A stretch of DNA of 64,000 nt from NCBI GenBank assembly GCA_949298075.1, contig CASFVA010000026.1, forward strand, positions 31,543 through 95,542, written 5' to 3'. The translations under genes and the position numbers were made by a program. How positions within the stretch are numbered: the stretch's first letter is position 1; the number at the start of each line of letters is the position of its first letter. The notes beneath the pieces are model-generated. The model was not told where the DNA came from and ran no database searches. It saw nothing but the letters and a program-made list of their open reading frames with translations. Below, piece after piece: positions 32,997-41,156 of the stretch. The stretch is from an uncultured Lentisphaeria bacterium (GTDB lineage Bacteria > Verrucomicrobiota > Lentisphaeria > Victivallales > Victivallaceae).

Positions 32997-35513
32997 TCAC
33001 TGTTTCACTCCATATTTGGCCGCGAGTTTTTCCAGCGCCGCCAACTGCTTGGCACTGAAAGCGCGGCCGTTTTTGTAGTGCGACTCAAGCGAACGGAAAA
33101 ACTTCTGGTCGTCAAAGACGAAACGACCCTTTCCGGTCGGAGCCGCCCATTGTTCGACTCCGGCCAGTTTTTCCAGCAGCGGACCCGGATCCGCCACGGC
33201 AGACGCCGGTGCGGATTGACTTCCGTCGACGGACTGCCGGGATGAGGCTGAATCCAGGGGCAGGCCGGCGAAGAGTTCGTCCGGAGCCGCCAGTTCCGCC
33301 CGGTATTTGGTGACCAGCCGGGCCAGCACGGCGAGCTGTTTTTCCGATAGAGCCCGTCCGCTCAATGCCTGATCCCGCAGGGAAGTGCAGAATTTGCGGT
33401 CGTCGTAGGTGCGGCGGCCGCGGGTGACCGGCGGTTCGAATTTGACCTGATCGAATGCAGCGAAAATCCCGGCGTAGTCAATGCCGGTGTTGCCGGCGGC
33501 GGTCCCGGCTTCCCGCTCGGTTTGTTCCCGGCGGGCGGCTTCAAAGGCTTCGCGCAGCTCCGGCGGCAGGGCGGCCAGTTTGTCCGGGGCGATGTGTTCC
33601 GCATAACGGGCGGCCAGCGCGATGAGCACCGCGAATTGCTTGGCCGAAATCTTGCCGTCACGCCGGAATTTCTCTTCCACCGAGGTGAAGAATTTGCGGT
33701 CGTCGTAGGAGCGGCGTCCGATCTTGCGGGGCGGCGCGAATTCTACGCCCTCAAAAAGTTCCACCACCCGGGCCGCGTCGCCGGGATCGGGCGCGTCGCT
33801 GTCCCTGGCGGCCTGCACCCACGGCGCGAACTTGGCGTAGAAATCGGTCATCATGTCGGTCCAGCTCCGACGGCCTTCTTCGATTTCGTCGAGCTGGGTT
33901 TCCATCTGGGCGGTGAAGCCGATGTTGAAAAGTTCCGGCAGCTTGTCTGCCAGAAAATCGTTGACTTCGAAGCCCAGCTCGGTCGGATGCAGTTTGTTCT
34001 GAGCCCGTTTGACGTATTCGCGGTCCTGAATGGTGCGCAGAATCGTGGCGTAGGTCGATGGCCGGCCGACCCCGTTTTCCTCAAGCGCCTTGACCAGCGT
34101 GGCCTCGGTGTAACGCGGCGGCGGTTCGGTGAATTTCTGTTCACTCACGAGCCGTCGGAGCGTTTCGGTATCCCCCTCGCAGATGCCGGCCAGCAGCCGG
34201 CTTTCGGTGTCATCGCCGCCTTCTTTGGCGGGTTCCTGCCAGATGGCGGTGAAACCGGGGAAATTCAGCACCGAGGCCGTCGTCCGGAAAGTATAACGGC
34301 GCCGGTCCGAGCCGTCGACATTGACGTCGACCGCAGTCTGATCGTAGACGGCCGGCGTCATCTGACTGGCGACGAAGCGTTTCCAGATAAGGGTGTAAAG
34401 CTTGAGCTGTCCGGCGTCAAGAAACGCGGCAACCGATTCCGGGGTGCGCCGCACGTCAGTGGGACGGATTGCCTCGTGGGCCTCCTGCGCCGCGGCCCGG
34501 CTCTTGTAGGTGTTGAAACGGGCCGGGACGTAGGCGTCACCGCAGGTGTCGCGGATGTACCCGGCGGCGGCAATCTGGGCCTCGCGGGCGATATTGACCG
34601 AATCAGTCCGCATGTAGGTAATGAGACCGACAGCTCCGGCGGCGCCGAGTTCAACTCCTTCGTAGAGCTGCTGGGCGTAACGCATGGTGCCGGTGGCGCT
34701 GAAGTGAAGCAGGGAATTGGCCGCCTGCTGGAGTGTGCTGGTCGTGAACGGCGGCTGCGGAAAACGTCGCCGCTGCTGGCGGGCCACCGCTCCGACCACA
34801 GGCACGGATCCTGTTTTGACCGCCTCCTCAAGCGCTGCCGCCTCTCCGGCGGTGGCGATACGGAAGTCCTTCTGGTTGATTTTAAAGAGCCGGGCGGTGA
34901 ATTTTTCACCGGCGGCAGTGGCGAATTCCGCCTTGAAATTCCAGTATTCCTCGGGCTGGAAGCCGGTGATTTCCCGTTCGCGGTCAACCACCAGGCGCAG
35001 GGCGGCCGACTGAACCCGGCCGGCGCTGCTGCCTTTTTCGAGTTTGCGCCACAGCAGCGGACTCACCTGATAGCCGACAATCCGGTCCAGAACCCGCCGT
35101 GCCTGCTGGGCGTCAACCAGGTCGAGGTTGATTTCACCTTTCTTCTGCATGGCGTTTTCAATGGCGCTCCGGGTGATTTCATGAAAAGTCACCCGGTGGA
35201 ACGGCGCCTTGACCGCAGATTTCAGGACGTTCCAGAGATGCCAGGCGATTGCTTCTCCTTCGCGGTCGGGGTCGGGGGCCAGAAAAATTTCGTCCGCCTT
35301 CTTGGCGGCGGAGCGCAGATTGCGCAGCACGGCGCCGCTGCGCGGAGTATCGACGTACTGCGGCGCGAAGTTGTTGGCGATATCGACCCCCAGCTCGTGT
35401 TCGGGCAGGTCGCGGATGTGGCCCATTGACGCAGTGACGATATAATCCTTGCCGAGCATACGGCCGATGGTGCGGGCTTTGGCCGGTGACTCGACGATTA
35501 CCAGTTTCGACAT
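32997..35513 (-). CDS. topA: DNA topoisomerase I with triplicated C-terminal domain
   Basis: 838 residues. The Toprim domain begins MSKLVIVESPAKARTIG and contains DPDREGEAIAWH (about 81-92). The catalytic Tyr300 is in GLITYMRTDSVN, with Arg302. The core ends near 565. In place of the usual zinc fingers the C-terminus has three copies of a domain of about 59 residues at 583-641, 683-741 and 779-838. Their shared core is GRRxYDDRKFxxS, then ISxKQxAVLxxLxxKY; no Cys pairs are present. The enzyme relaxes negative supercoils. AAGGA five bases before the ATG gives the ribosome site. The gene heads a possible operon with the AsmA-like, epimerase and MFS genes. Confidence 0.94.
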   Translation of the reverse strand: MSKLVIVESPAKARTIGRMLGKDYIVTASMGHIRDLPEHELGVDIANNFAPQYVDTPRSGAVLRNLRSAAKKADEIFLAPDPDREGEAIAWHLWNVLKSAVKAPFHRVTFHEITRSAIENAMQKKGEINLDLVDAQQARRVLDRIVGYQVSPLLWRKLEKGSSAGRVQSAALRLVVDREREITGFQPEEYWNFKAEFATAAGEKFTARLFKINQKDFRIATAGEAAALEEAVKTGSVPVVGAVARQQRRRFPQPPFTTSTLQQAANSLLHFSATGTMRYAQQLYEGVELGAAGAVGLITYMRTDSVNIAREAQIAAAGYIRDTCGDAYVPARFNTYKSRAAAQEAHEAIRPTDVRRTPESVAAFLDAGQLKLYTLIWKRFVASQMTPAVYDQTAVDVNVDGSDRRRYTFRTTASVLNFPGFTAIWQEPAKEGGDDTESRLLAGICEGDTETLRRLVSEQKFTEPPPRYTEATLVKALEENGVGRPSTYATILRTIQDREYVKRAQNKLHPTELGFEVNDFLADKLPELFNIGFTAQMETQLDEIEEGRRSWTDMMTDFYAKFAPWVQAARDSDAPDPGDAARVVELFEGVEFAPPRKIGRRSYDDRKFFTSVEEKFRRDGKISAKQFAVLIALAARYAEHIAPDKLAALPPELREAFEAARREQTEREAGTAAGNTGIDYAGIFAAFDQVKFEPPVTRGRRTYDDRKFCTSLRDQALSGRALSEKQLAVLARLVTKYRAELAAPDELFAGLPLDSASSRQSVDGSQSAPASAVADPGPLLEKLAGVEQWAAPTGKGRFVFDDQKFFRSLESHYKNGRAFSAKQLAALEKLAAKYGVKQ
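33000..33767 (-). repeat. Three diverged ~59-residue protein repeats in topA
   Basis: Repeat 1 (protein 583-641) has GRRSYDDRKFFTS and ISAKQFAVLIALAARY; repeat 2 (683-741) has GRRTYDDRKFCTS and LSEKQLAVLARLVTKY; repeat 3 (779-838) has GRFVFDDQKFFRS and FSAKQLAALEKLAAKY. Each repeat begins with an FxxVxF-like strand (ELFEGVEFAPP, AAFDQVKFEPP, EKLAGVEQWAAP). Spacers of about 40 low-complexity residues separate them. I do not know a named domain with this pattern. Confidence 0.85.
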
Positions 35514-35817
35514 AAGAATCCTTGCTTTACCGTTGCGACCGGACCGTCGGGCGGAGGGTCGTTAACATCATTCAATTTTGCGGTGAAGACCGGGCGGATG
35601 CGCTCTCCTGCGCGCGCACGCGCCCATATAATACTGTAATTCCGGCGGCCGGGTTTTGTCAAGTCTCCGACCGGACGGAACCGGGTTATTTCAAAAAAAA
35701 TCCCTGGGGCGATTGCATTTTCCAGCGTCGCCGTGCTATATTATCGGTGAAAGACCTGTCACTTTGCGTTCGCGGTGCAAAAAGCCGATTCGCTTGCAAC
35801 ATTCAGGAGGTTGCCGC
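35514..35817. other. Divergent intergenic region, topA / LolA-like gene
   Basis: The 304 bases hold a clear plus-strand promoter (35713-35742) for the lipoprotein gene. For topA there is a TTGACA on the minus strand at 35657-35662 but the nearest TATTAT (35628-35633) is 23 bases away, too far for an ordinary promoter. The stretch between contains the alternating tract CGCGCGCACGCG (about 35611-35622), which can form left-handed DNA. I see no gene here. Confidence 0.6.
35713..35742 (+). promoter_or_regulatory. Promoter of the LolA-like lipoprotein gene
   Basis: TTGCAT (35713-35718), an 18-base spacer and TATATT (35737-35742), about 75 bases before the ATG. One of the clearest examples of the recurrent promoter type in this window. 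Confidence 0.65.
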
Positions 35818-36594
35818 ATGAAGAAATTTTGGTTTGCCGGAGCGGCTCTGCTGGCCGCCGTGTTGTTCAACGGATGCGCCACTGCGACCGAGGAGTTGTT
35901 TGAAACCGATCTGCCGCTGGCCGAACTTGAGCAGCGCATGCGTCAGGCCATGGATCCGGACGGACGTTACGCCAAGGCCAAAACGACGATCAGCCGCCAG
36001 GTGGTGACGACGGAATACTGGCTGGACGAGCCGAAAGTGGAAATGGTCGAGGTAAAGTTCGAGCAGCCATCCAATTTCCGCTGGGTGACCTTTGAGGACA
36101 ACGCGCCGCGGTTCGGCATCATCACCAACGGCGACAAGGATTGGATGATTGATTACAGTTCGCGCCGGGTGCTGACGGTGGATCCGGAAAAGCGCGATCT
36201 GATTGAGCGGCTCCGGACCCTGACCCGGATTGCCGACCCGGGCAGCCGGCTCAGCGAAATATTCCCTGACATCAAGGTCCAGCTCTGCCGTACCGGCGAC
36301 GGGGAATTCTACAAGCTGACCTGCCGGAAAAGTCCGGAGAGCGACTCCTTCAATCTCTACGTCGGGCGGGATGACTACCTGATCCGGCGTTTCAATGGCA
36401 CTTTCACGGTCGGTTCCAGTCGCCGCAAACTGGATTACGATGCCCGCATGATCCGGTACGGCATGTACGAAGGGGTGCGCATTCCCAGCGAGACGGAGAT
36501 CATTTCCAACGGGGAACGGCAGAAGTCGAAAATCATCTTCTACCAGCTTGACGCCAAGATCGACCCCTCCGAATTCCGCCCGCCGGTGTTCTGA
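35818..36594 (+). CDS. LolA-like outer-membrane lipoprotein-sorting protein
   Basis: 258 residues from the ATG at 35818, with a perfect AGGAGG seven bases upstream. The signal MKKFWFAGAALLAAVLFNGC ends in a lipoprotein Cys (about 20). The mature part begins with helix LPLAELEQRMRQAM and continues with beta strands such as VEMVEVKFEQPSNFRWVTFE, GIITNGDKDWMIDYSSRRVL and RIPSETEIISNGERQKSKII. This half-barrel pattern fits the LolA/LolB or RseB-like superfamily. LolA itself is not lipidated, so it may be a LolB-like acceptor or another member of the fold. Monocistronic. Confidence 0.65.
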   Translation: MKKFWFAGAALLAAVLFNGCATATEELFETDLPLAELEQRMRQAMDPDGRYAKAKTTISRQVVTTEYWLDEPKVEMVEVKFEQPSNFRWVTFEDNAPRFGIITNGDKDWMIDYSSRRVLTVDPEKRDLIERLRTLTRIADPGSRLSEIFPDIKVQLCRTGDGEFYKLTCRKSPESDSFNLYVGRDDYLIRRFNGTFTVGSSRRKLDYDARMIRYGMYEGVRIPSETEIISNGERQKSKIIFYQLDAKIDPSEFRPPVF

Positions 36595-36617
36595 GCCGGG
36601 CGTCCCGGCCGGCGGAA

Positions 36618-36648
36618 CCGCGGCGCTCCGCTGCCGGCAACGCCGCGG
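36618..36648. terminator. GC-rich hairpin between convergent LolA-like and GH38 genes
   Basis: CCGCGGCG (36618-36625) and CGCCGCGG (36641-36648) form an 8-bp stem with a 15-base loop between two convergent genes. No T tract follows, so this is only a possible termination structure. Confidence 0.35.
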
Positions 36649-36667
36649 CCGGCAACGACCGCCGGAC

Positions 36668-39370
36668 TTAAAACTCCAGACCGACCGTAACGATTTCATT
36701 CGGCCGGGCGGTGAACTTGAAGCCGCGCCCGCCGGGTTCGACCGCGATTTCCCCCAGTTCGGTTTCATCCGGCCGGCATCGCGTCACCCGCTTGATCGGA
36801 CGGTCGGCGGCAACTTCGACCGACGAGTCGGAGCTTTCCGGATTGAACACCCGCAGCACGGCGGTTCCCGCCGTTTCAGCCGCCGCCGGTTTGAGGGCGC
36901 AGGGGGTTACCTTTCCCGTCACCGTGATGAAACTGGTGTCGTTTCCGCCGCGGAAATAACTGCCGGCCGCCAGATAGCAGCCCGGTTCCGCGGCCAGCGC
37001 CCGCTGCAGTTTAAGCAGGTCGGACGCGGAGGTTTCAGGCGGAAAACAGACCAGGGCGCCGTGCAGCTCCAACGGTCCGGAAAGTTCGCCGCCGCTTTCC
37101 TCGCCATTGCGCTGAACCGTCCGCCGGAAAGTGCGCATCAGCGTGATTTTGATCGAATGGCCGGCGTCGGGATAAAATCCGGCTTCATGCAGTCCGCCCA
37201 CATTCAGAAAAGCGATGCCGCCCCGGTCGTCGCGCTTGCCGATTACGCCGGAAAAGTTCTTGGTTATGCTCTCCTGCTCCGGAAAGCCCCGGGACTCCTC
37301 CCCCCAGCACCGTCCCTCCGGCCGACTCAGCATTGTAAAGGATTGTCCGCAGAAACCGGCGCCGGGAATTCCGGTCGGAATCACCTGTCTGAGCCGGAAA
37401 TCCTCCAGCCGGTTGTCCAGACGCCAGCTCCAGCGCAGCCGGTCGCTGCCGCGGTCGAGCGCCACTGCGGTCACAAGTTCCACCCGGCAGGTTTCCGCGC
37501 TCTCGGTGATGGTGGAAAACTGCTCCAGCACGGTGGCGCGATAGTCGAGCCGTCGGGGCAGCTCGTAGATGCGCCGGATTTCAAATTCGGTACATTCGCC
37601 GCCGTTCTGAATCAGTGTGATCCGGGCGAAACCGCCGCCGGTGACCCGGCGTCCGCCCACCGGTTCAACGTGGTTCCAGCCATCGCCGATTTCGCGGTCG
37701 AACTCAAAATCGTTGAGCCCGGCGTAGCGCCGTCCCGAACGGTGATCGGTGAGGTCGAAGGTGCCGTCGGAATGGATTTCCAGCGCCAGAATGCCGTTGT
37801 CGGCGCTCCGGGGGCCGGTGGCCAGACCGGGAGCGTTGCGGACCACATCCGCCGACGGACCGAGAAACAGCGTGGTCCAGCCCGACGGCCGGAGTTCAGG
37901 AGCGGCGGTAATGGTGTAGAGGTCGAAATATTTGGTTTTCTGACGGTGGCATGACAGCAGACGGTTGCGCTCCAGACGCTTGAGCTGGTATGGAATTTCC
38001 CGGCCGTCGGCGTCGTAGAGCCGGAAGCTCGCGAACGGCTGATAGCCGAACGGTTCCGACTGAAGTTTCGGGTACGGCGCATCGACTGGCAGCGCCAGCA
38101 CCAGATCGCGCTGCAGCGCAGCGGTTGCGAAGGGCAGCGGATTGTAGAGCCGCACGACATATTCGCCGCGCGGATCTGCGGCAAAGGGATCTGCCGCCGT
38201 CGGGAAGTTGAGCTGACGGTCCAGTCCGGTAAACTCCTCGTGCAGCACCCGGCCGATTGCCCGCACTTCATCAAAACGCACCCGCATGGCCGCGTGCACC
38301 TGGTCGATCGAACAGCCGCAGATGGAATCGTGAGCGTGGTTCCTGAGCAGTTCGTGCCATTGATGGCGCAGCAGCGCCAGCGGCGCCGTGTCTCCGGCGG
38401 CGGCGCGGCTGGCGGCCTCGGGTTCGATTCGCAGTTCGAGTTCATTCTGGGCCAGGTCGTTGGCCAGTTTGAGATCGACGCGGGAACTCAGAGTGGCGCT
38501 GATCTGCCAGGCGTTGTTGTCCGGGCCGTCGGCCGGCCGGAGCTGCTCGCCCTCCATGACCGGGACTCCGGGCGCGCATTCGGCGGCAAGCAGATCGGCG
38601 TAGTCGGAGTGAATGACTTCGGCTTCCGGATAAAGTTCGGCGATCCACTGCAAATACCGCAGGCTGTCGGCGGTTGGCACGTCATGATCGAGGCCGTCGG
38701 CCAGTACCCACACCCGGTCCCAGTGCCCGAAATTGCGGGCGACATATTTCTGAAATCCGGATTTGAAGTCGGCCTCGTCGAGCGGAGTCTGAAGCCCATC
38801 GCGGAAATTCAGGCGGAATTCGCCGTAACCGCTGTGCTTGCTCAGAATCAGCGTCGGCAGTTCCGCCGTGCCGCCGGGCGAACGCCAGCGGGCGAAATGC
38901 ACGTCGGGACCGGCATAAAGAGCGCGCCATCCGACAATGCCGACCAGTCCGAATCCGGCCAGAATCTGAGGCAGCTGGGCGATGTGGCCGAACATGTCGC
39001 AGACATATCCCACCGGCCACGGTTCAGCTCCGAATGACCGGGCAATCCGCACCCCGGTGCTGAGATTGCGGATCAGAGCCTCGCCCGACACCAGCAGTTC
39101 GTCCGGCATTACGTACCAGGGACCGACCTTGAGACGGCCGGCGCGGATCTGGGCCTCCAGGCGCGGACGCCATTCCGGATGAATTTCAAGCAGGTCTTCC
39201 AGCACGATGGTTTGGCCGTCGAAGGTGAAGTGGCGGTATTCCGGATGCTGTTCGAGCAGATCGAGCAGCACCGCGCCCATATCGACGAGGTATTTGCGGA
39301 ACTCCTGAAACGACTGGTACCATTCCCGGTCCCAGTGGGTGGCATTGAAGTAATAAAATTTGTCAGGCAT
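36668..39370 (-). CDS. Alpha-mannosidase, glycoside hydrolase family 38
   Basis: 900 residues from the ATG at 39370, with GGGAG upstream. The N-terminus FNATHWDREWYQSF holds the zinc ligands His12 and Asp14. The nucleophile Asp125 lies in GYVCDMFGHIAQLPQIL, another zinc ligand region. LRNHAHDSICGCSIDQVHAAM near 380-400 contains the His-Asp zinc motif and the DSICGCS phrase of bacterial GH38 enzymes. The middle three-helix bundle and C-terminal beta domains follow. No signal peptide, so it is probably cytosolic and acts on imported mannosides. It lies 51 bases after the lyxose isomerase gene and probably shares its promoter. Confidence 0.93.
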   Translation of the reverse strand: MPDKFYYFNATHWDREWYQSFQEFRKYLVDMGAVLLDLLEQHPEYRHFTFDGQTIVLEDLLEIHPEWRPRLEAQIRAGRLKVGPWYVMPDELLVSGEALIRNLSTGVRIARSFGAEPWPVGYVCDMFGHIAQLPQILAGFGLVGIVGWRALYAGPDVHFARWRSPGGTAELPTLILSKHSGYGEFRLNFRDGLQTPLDEADFKSGFQKYVARNFGHWDRVWVLADGLDHDVPTADSLRYLQWIAELYPEAEVIHSDYADLLAAECAPGVPVMEGEQLRPADGPDNNAWQISATLSSRVDLKLANDLAQNELELRIEPEAASRAAAGDTAPLALLRHQWHELLRNHAHDSICGCSIDQVHAAMRVRFDEVRAIGRVLHEEFTGLDRQLNFPTAADPFAADPRGEYVVRLYNPLPFATAALQRDLVLALPVDAPYPKLQSEPFGYQPFASFRLYDADGREIPYQLKRLERNRLLSCHRQKTKYFDLYTITAAPELRPSGWTTLFLGPSADVVRNAPGLATGPRSADNGILALEIHSDGTFDLTDHRSGRRYAGLNDFEFDREIGDGWNHVEPVGGRRVTGGGFARITLIQNGGECTEFEIRRIYELPRRLDYRATVLEQFSTITESAETCRVELVTAVALDRGSDRLRWSWRLDNRLEDFRLRQVIPTGIPGAGFCGQSFTMLSRPEGRCWGEESRGFPEQESITKNFSGVIGKRDDRGGIAFLNVGGLHEAGFYPDAGHSIKITLMRTFRRTVQRNGEESGGELSGPLELHGALVCFPPETSASDLLKLQRALAAEPGCYLAAGSYFRGGNDTSFITVTGKVTPCALKPAAAETAGTAVLRVFNPESSDSSVEVAADRPIKRVTRCRPDETELGEIAVEPGGRGFKFTARPNEIVTVGLEF

Positions 39371-39421
39371 GAGTTTCTCCCTGATTGCAACCATAGCGCG
39401 GCGGCACCGGACCATGCGGTC

Positions 39422-40120
39422 TCAGTTGACGCCGCCGGTGATGAATCTGGCGTAATCGCAGGCCGGAATCAGGTCCGGAGCCGCATCCTCCTCCACCGGA
39501 TCGAACCGGCCCACCGCGTCGATGAAGCAGTTGTCATTGACGTCGTCATTGACCATTGAAACTTCGCCGGCCAGCACCGGTCCGGAGGCGGGATCGCCGT
39601 AGAAACGGTGGGCGTGAACCGGTTCGAGCGCAATGCTGTCGCCGGGGTCCAGCACGACGCGGTCGCCGGAATCCAGGGTGCGTTCCATGCCGTTGACGCC
39701 GATTCGGAAACTTCCGCCGCAAAGAGCATTGGTCCTGGGGTCGGCATGATAAAGTTCAATCACCAGCCGTCCCCCGCCCCGGTTGATGATGTCTTCGCGC
39801 TTGTGCCAGTGAAAATGACACGGAGTCACCTGCCCGGGAAGCACCATCATGATTTTCTCAGCATAGGGCTTGGGATACTGCGCTGAACCGGGCCGGCCGT
39901 TGCGCAGGGTGAAAAGCAGCAGGCCGGTGTGTTCGAAGTCGCCGCTGCCGAAAGAGGTGACGTCCCAGCCGAGCTGCAGGTCAAAAATTTCCCGCGCCCC
40001 GGCGGCGCACTGCTGCCAGTCGGCCAGCCGGTAGCGGGCGTAGGGAGGCAGATGGAACCCCATGTCGTCAAAAAATTGCAGTCCGCGTCGCAATCTGGAG
40101 TTGATTTCACTGCGTTTCAT
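39422..40120 (-). CDS. D-lyxose/D-mannose ketol-isomerase
   Basis: 232 residues. MKRSEINSRLRRGLQFFDDM and PPYARYRLADW match the D-lyxose isomerase (YdaE/EcSI) family. Metal ligands are in HFHWHKREDIINRGGG (near 102-117: two His and a Glu) and a His in EPVHAHRFYG. It interconverts D-lyxose and D-xylulose and, in some members, D-mannose and D-fructose. Next to a GH38 mannosidase, mannose isomerisation is the likely physiological role. AGGAG lies just before the ATG, and a strong promoter lies upstream. Confidence 0.9.
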   Translation of the reverse strand: MKRSEINSRLRRGLQFFDDMGFHLPPYARYRLADWQQCAAGAREIFDLQLGWDVTSFGSGDFEHTGLLLFTLRNGRPGSAQYPKPYAEKIMMVLPGQVTPCHFHWHKREDIINRGGGRLVIELYHADPRTNALCGGSFRIGVNGMERTLDSGDRVVLDPGDSIALEPVHAHRFYGDPASGPVLAGEVSMVNDDVNDNCFIDAVGRFDPVEEDAAPDLIPACDYARFITGGVN

Positions 40121-40222
40121 GTTTTTCTCCTGAAAATGAACGCCGCTGGCGTTGTGGTTTGAGCTGCCGTCCGGCGGCGGAAAACAGAACGGTGCGCCGC
40201 GGCACTTGGCATAATCATGTTT

Positions 40223-40251
40223 ATTATAGCCCGGATGGTCCGGAGTTGCAA
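40223..40251 (-). promoter_or_regulatory. Promoter of the lyxose isomerase-GH38 genes
   Basis: On the minus strand TTGCAA (40246-40251), a 17-base spacer and a consensus TATAAT (40223-40228). The start is about 100 bases downstream, leaving room for a regulator. The AT-rich inverted element ATAATCATGTTTATTAT (40211-40227) overlaps the -10 box and could be an operator for the nearby AraC regulator. Confidence 0.65.
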
Positions 40252-40264
40252 CCGGCGGAAGAGT

Positions 40265-41149
40265 TTATTGTCCGGTTTTTTCGGGTCCGGAATCCGGCGG
40301 CTTCCGGGACGGCTCCAGACGCCGGAGACGGTAGACCAGGGGCGTCACCCCGTAGTAGCGCCGGAACACTTTGGAAAAATAGGCGGCGTCCCGCAGTCCG
40401 ATCCGGCGGCTGATTTCAGAGATCCGGCGGTCGGAGTCGATCAGTTCCCGGGCAGCCGTCCGGAGCTTTTCACGCATGACGTAGACCGCCGGCGTCTCGT
40501 CGAAGCAGCGTTTCCAGTGCCGGTAGAACGACCGGCGCGAAAAACCATGCCGCCGGATGATTTCATCCAGCGACCAGAGACCGTCCTGATCGTAGAGCAG
40601 CTGAGAGGCCACTGCGAGAATCCGGTCCCGCTCCGGATCGGGAGTGCGTCCGGCGCGGCGGCGCTGGAAGTTGATCTCCTGCAGCAATTCCAGCCCGAGG
40701 GCGTCAATGCGGTCGGCGGAACCGGGTTCCCGGGCCAGACGCAGCAGTTCGCGGAACTGCACCAGCAGTCCGTTGAAGCGCGGCGTCAACTCCAGAATCA
40801 CATAGGGAAAATCCGGCGCCGGCAGCAGATCATAGCGTCGCAGCTCGGCCAGAGTCTCCAGGTCGTAGCGGAAGTGCACGGCATTGCGGTTGTGCAGACC
40901 GTCAAACGAGAACTTCCGGAACGGATATTTGACGTAGGCGTGCGGCAGCGGCACCTCAAACCTCCGGCCCTCAATGATGTCAGCTGCACGGCAGGCGTCG
41001 TCGGAGAGCCGCAGGCAGATTTCCACGCTGTCGGCAAAATAAAAATTCTGCCGCCCGGCGTTTTCCATGTCGGAACATCCGAGCTGGATGACCCGCCACG
41101 GCAGCGGGGCCAGACGGGGCAGTCCGGAGAGGTTGCCGATGGTCAGCAT
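40265..41149 (-). CDS. AraC-family transcriptional regulator
   Basis: 294 residues. The last ~100 residues form the AraC DNA-binding domain with two helix-turn-helix units: SLDEIIRRHGFSRRSFYRHW and ISEISRRIGLRDAAYFSKVF, ending RRYYGVTPLVYR. The N-terminal ~150 residues are beta-rich as in sugar-sensing cupins, with FYFADSVEICLRL and VPLPHAYVKYPF. It lies seven bases after the GH78 gene and upstream of the lyxose isomerase promoter, so it probably controls the mannose/rhamnose genes on either side. Inducer unknown. Confidence 0.9.
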   Translation of the reverse strand: MLTIGNLSGLPRLAPLPWRVIQLGCSDMENAGRQNFYFADSVEICLRLSDDACRAADIIEGRRFEVPLPHAYVKYPFRKFSFDGLHNRNAVHFRYDLETLAELRRYDLLPAPDFPYVILELTPRFNGLLVQFRELLRLAREPGSADRIDALGLELLQEINFQRRRAGRTPDPERDRILAVASQLLYDQDGLWSLDEIIRRHGFSRRSFYRHWKRCFDETPAVYVMREKLRTAARELIDSDRRISEISRRIGLRDAAYFSKVFRRYYGVTPLVYRLRRLEPSRKPPDSGPEKTGQ

Positions 41150-41156
41150 GGCGCGG

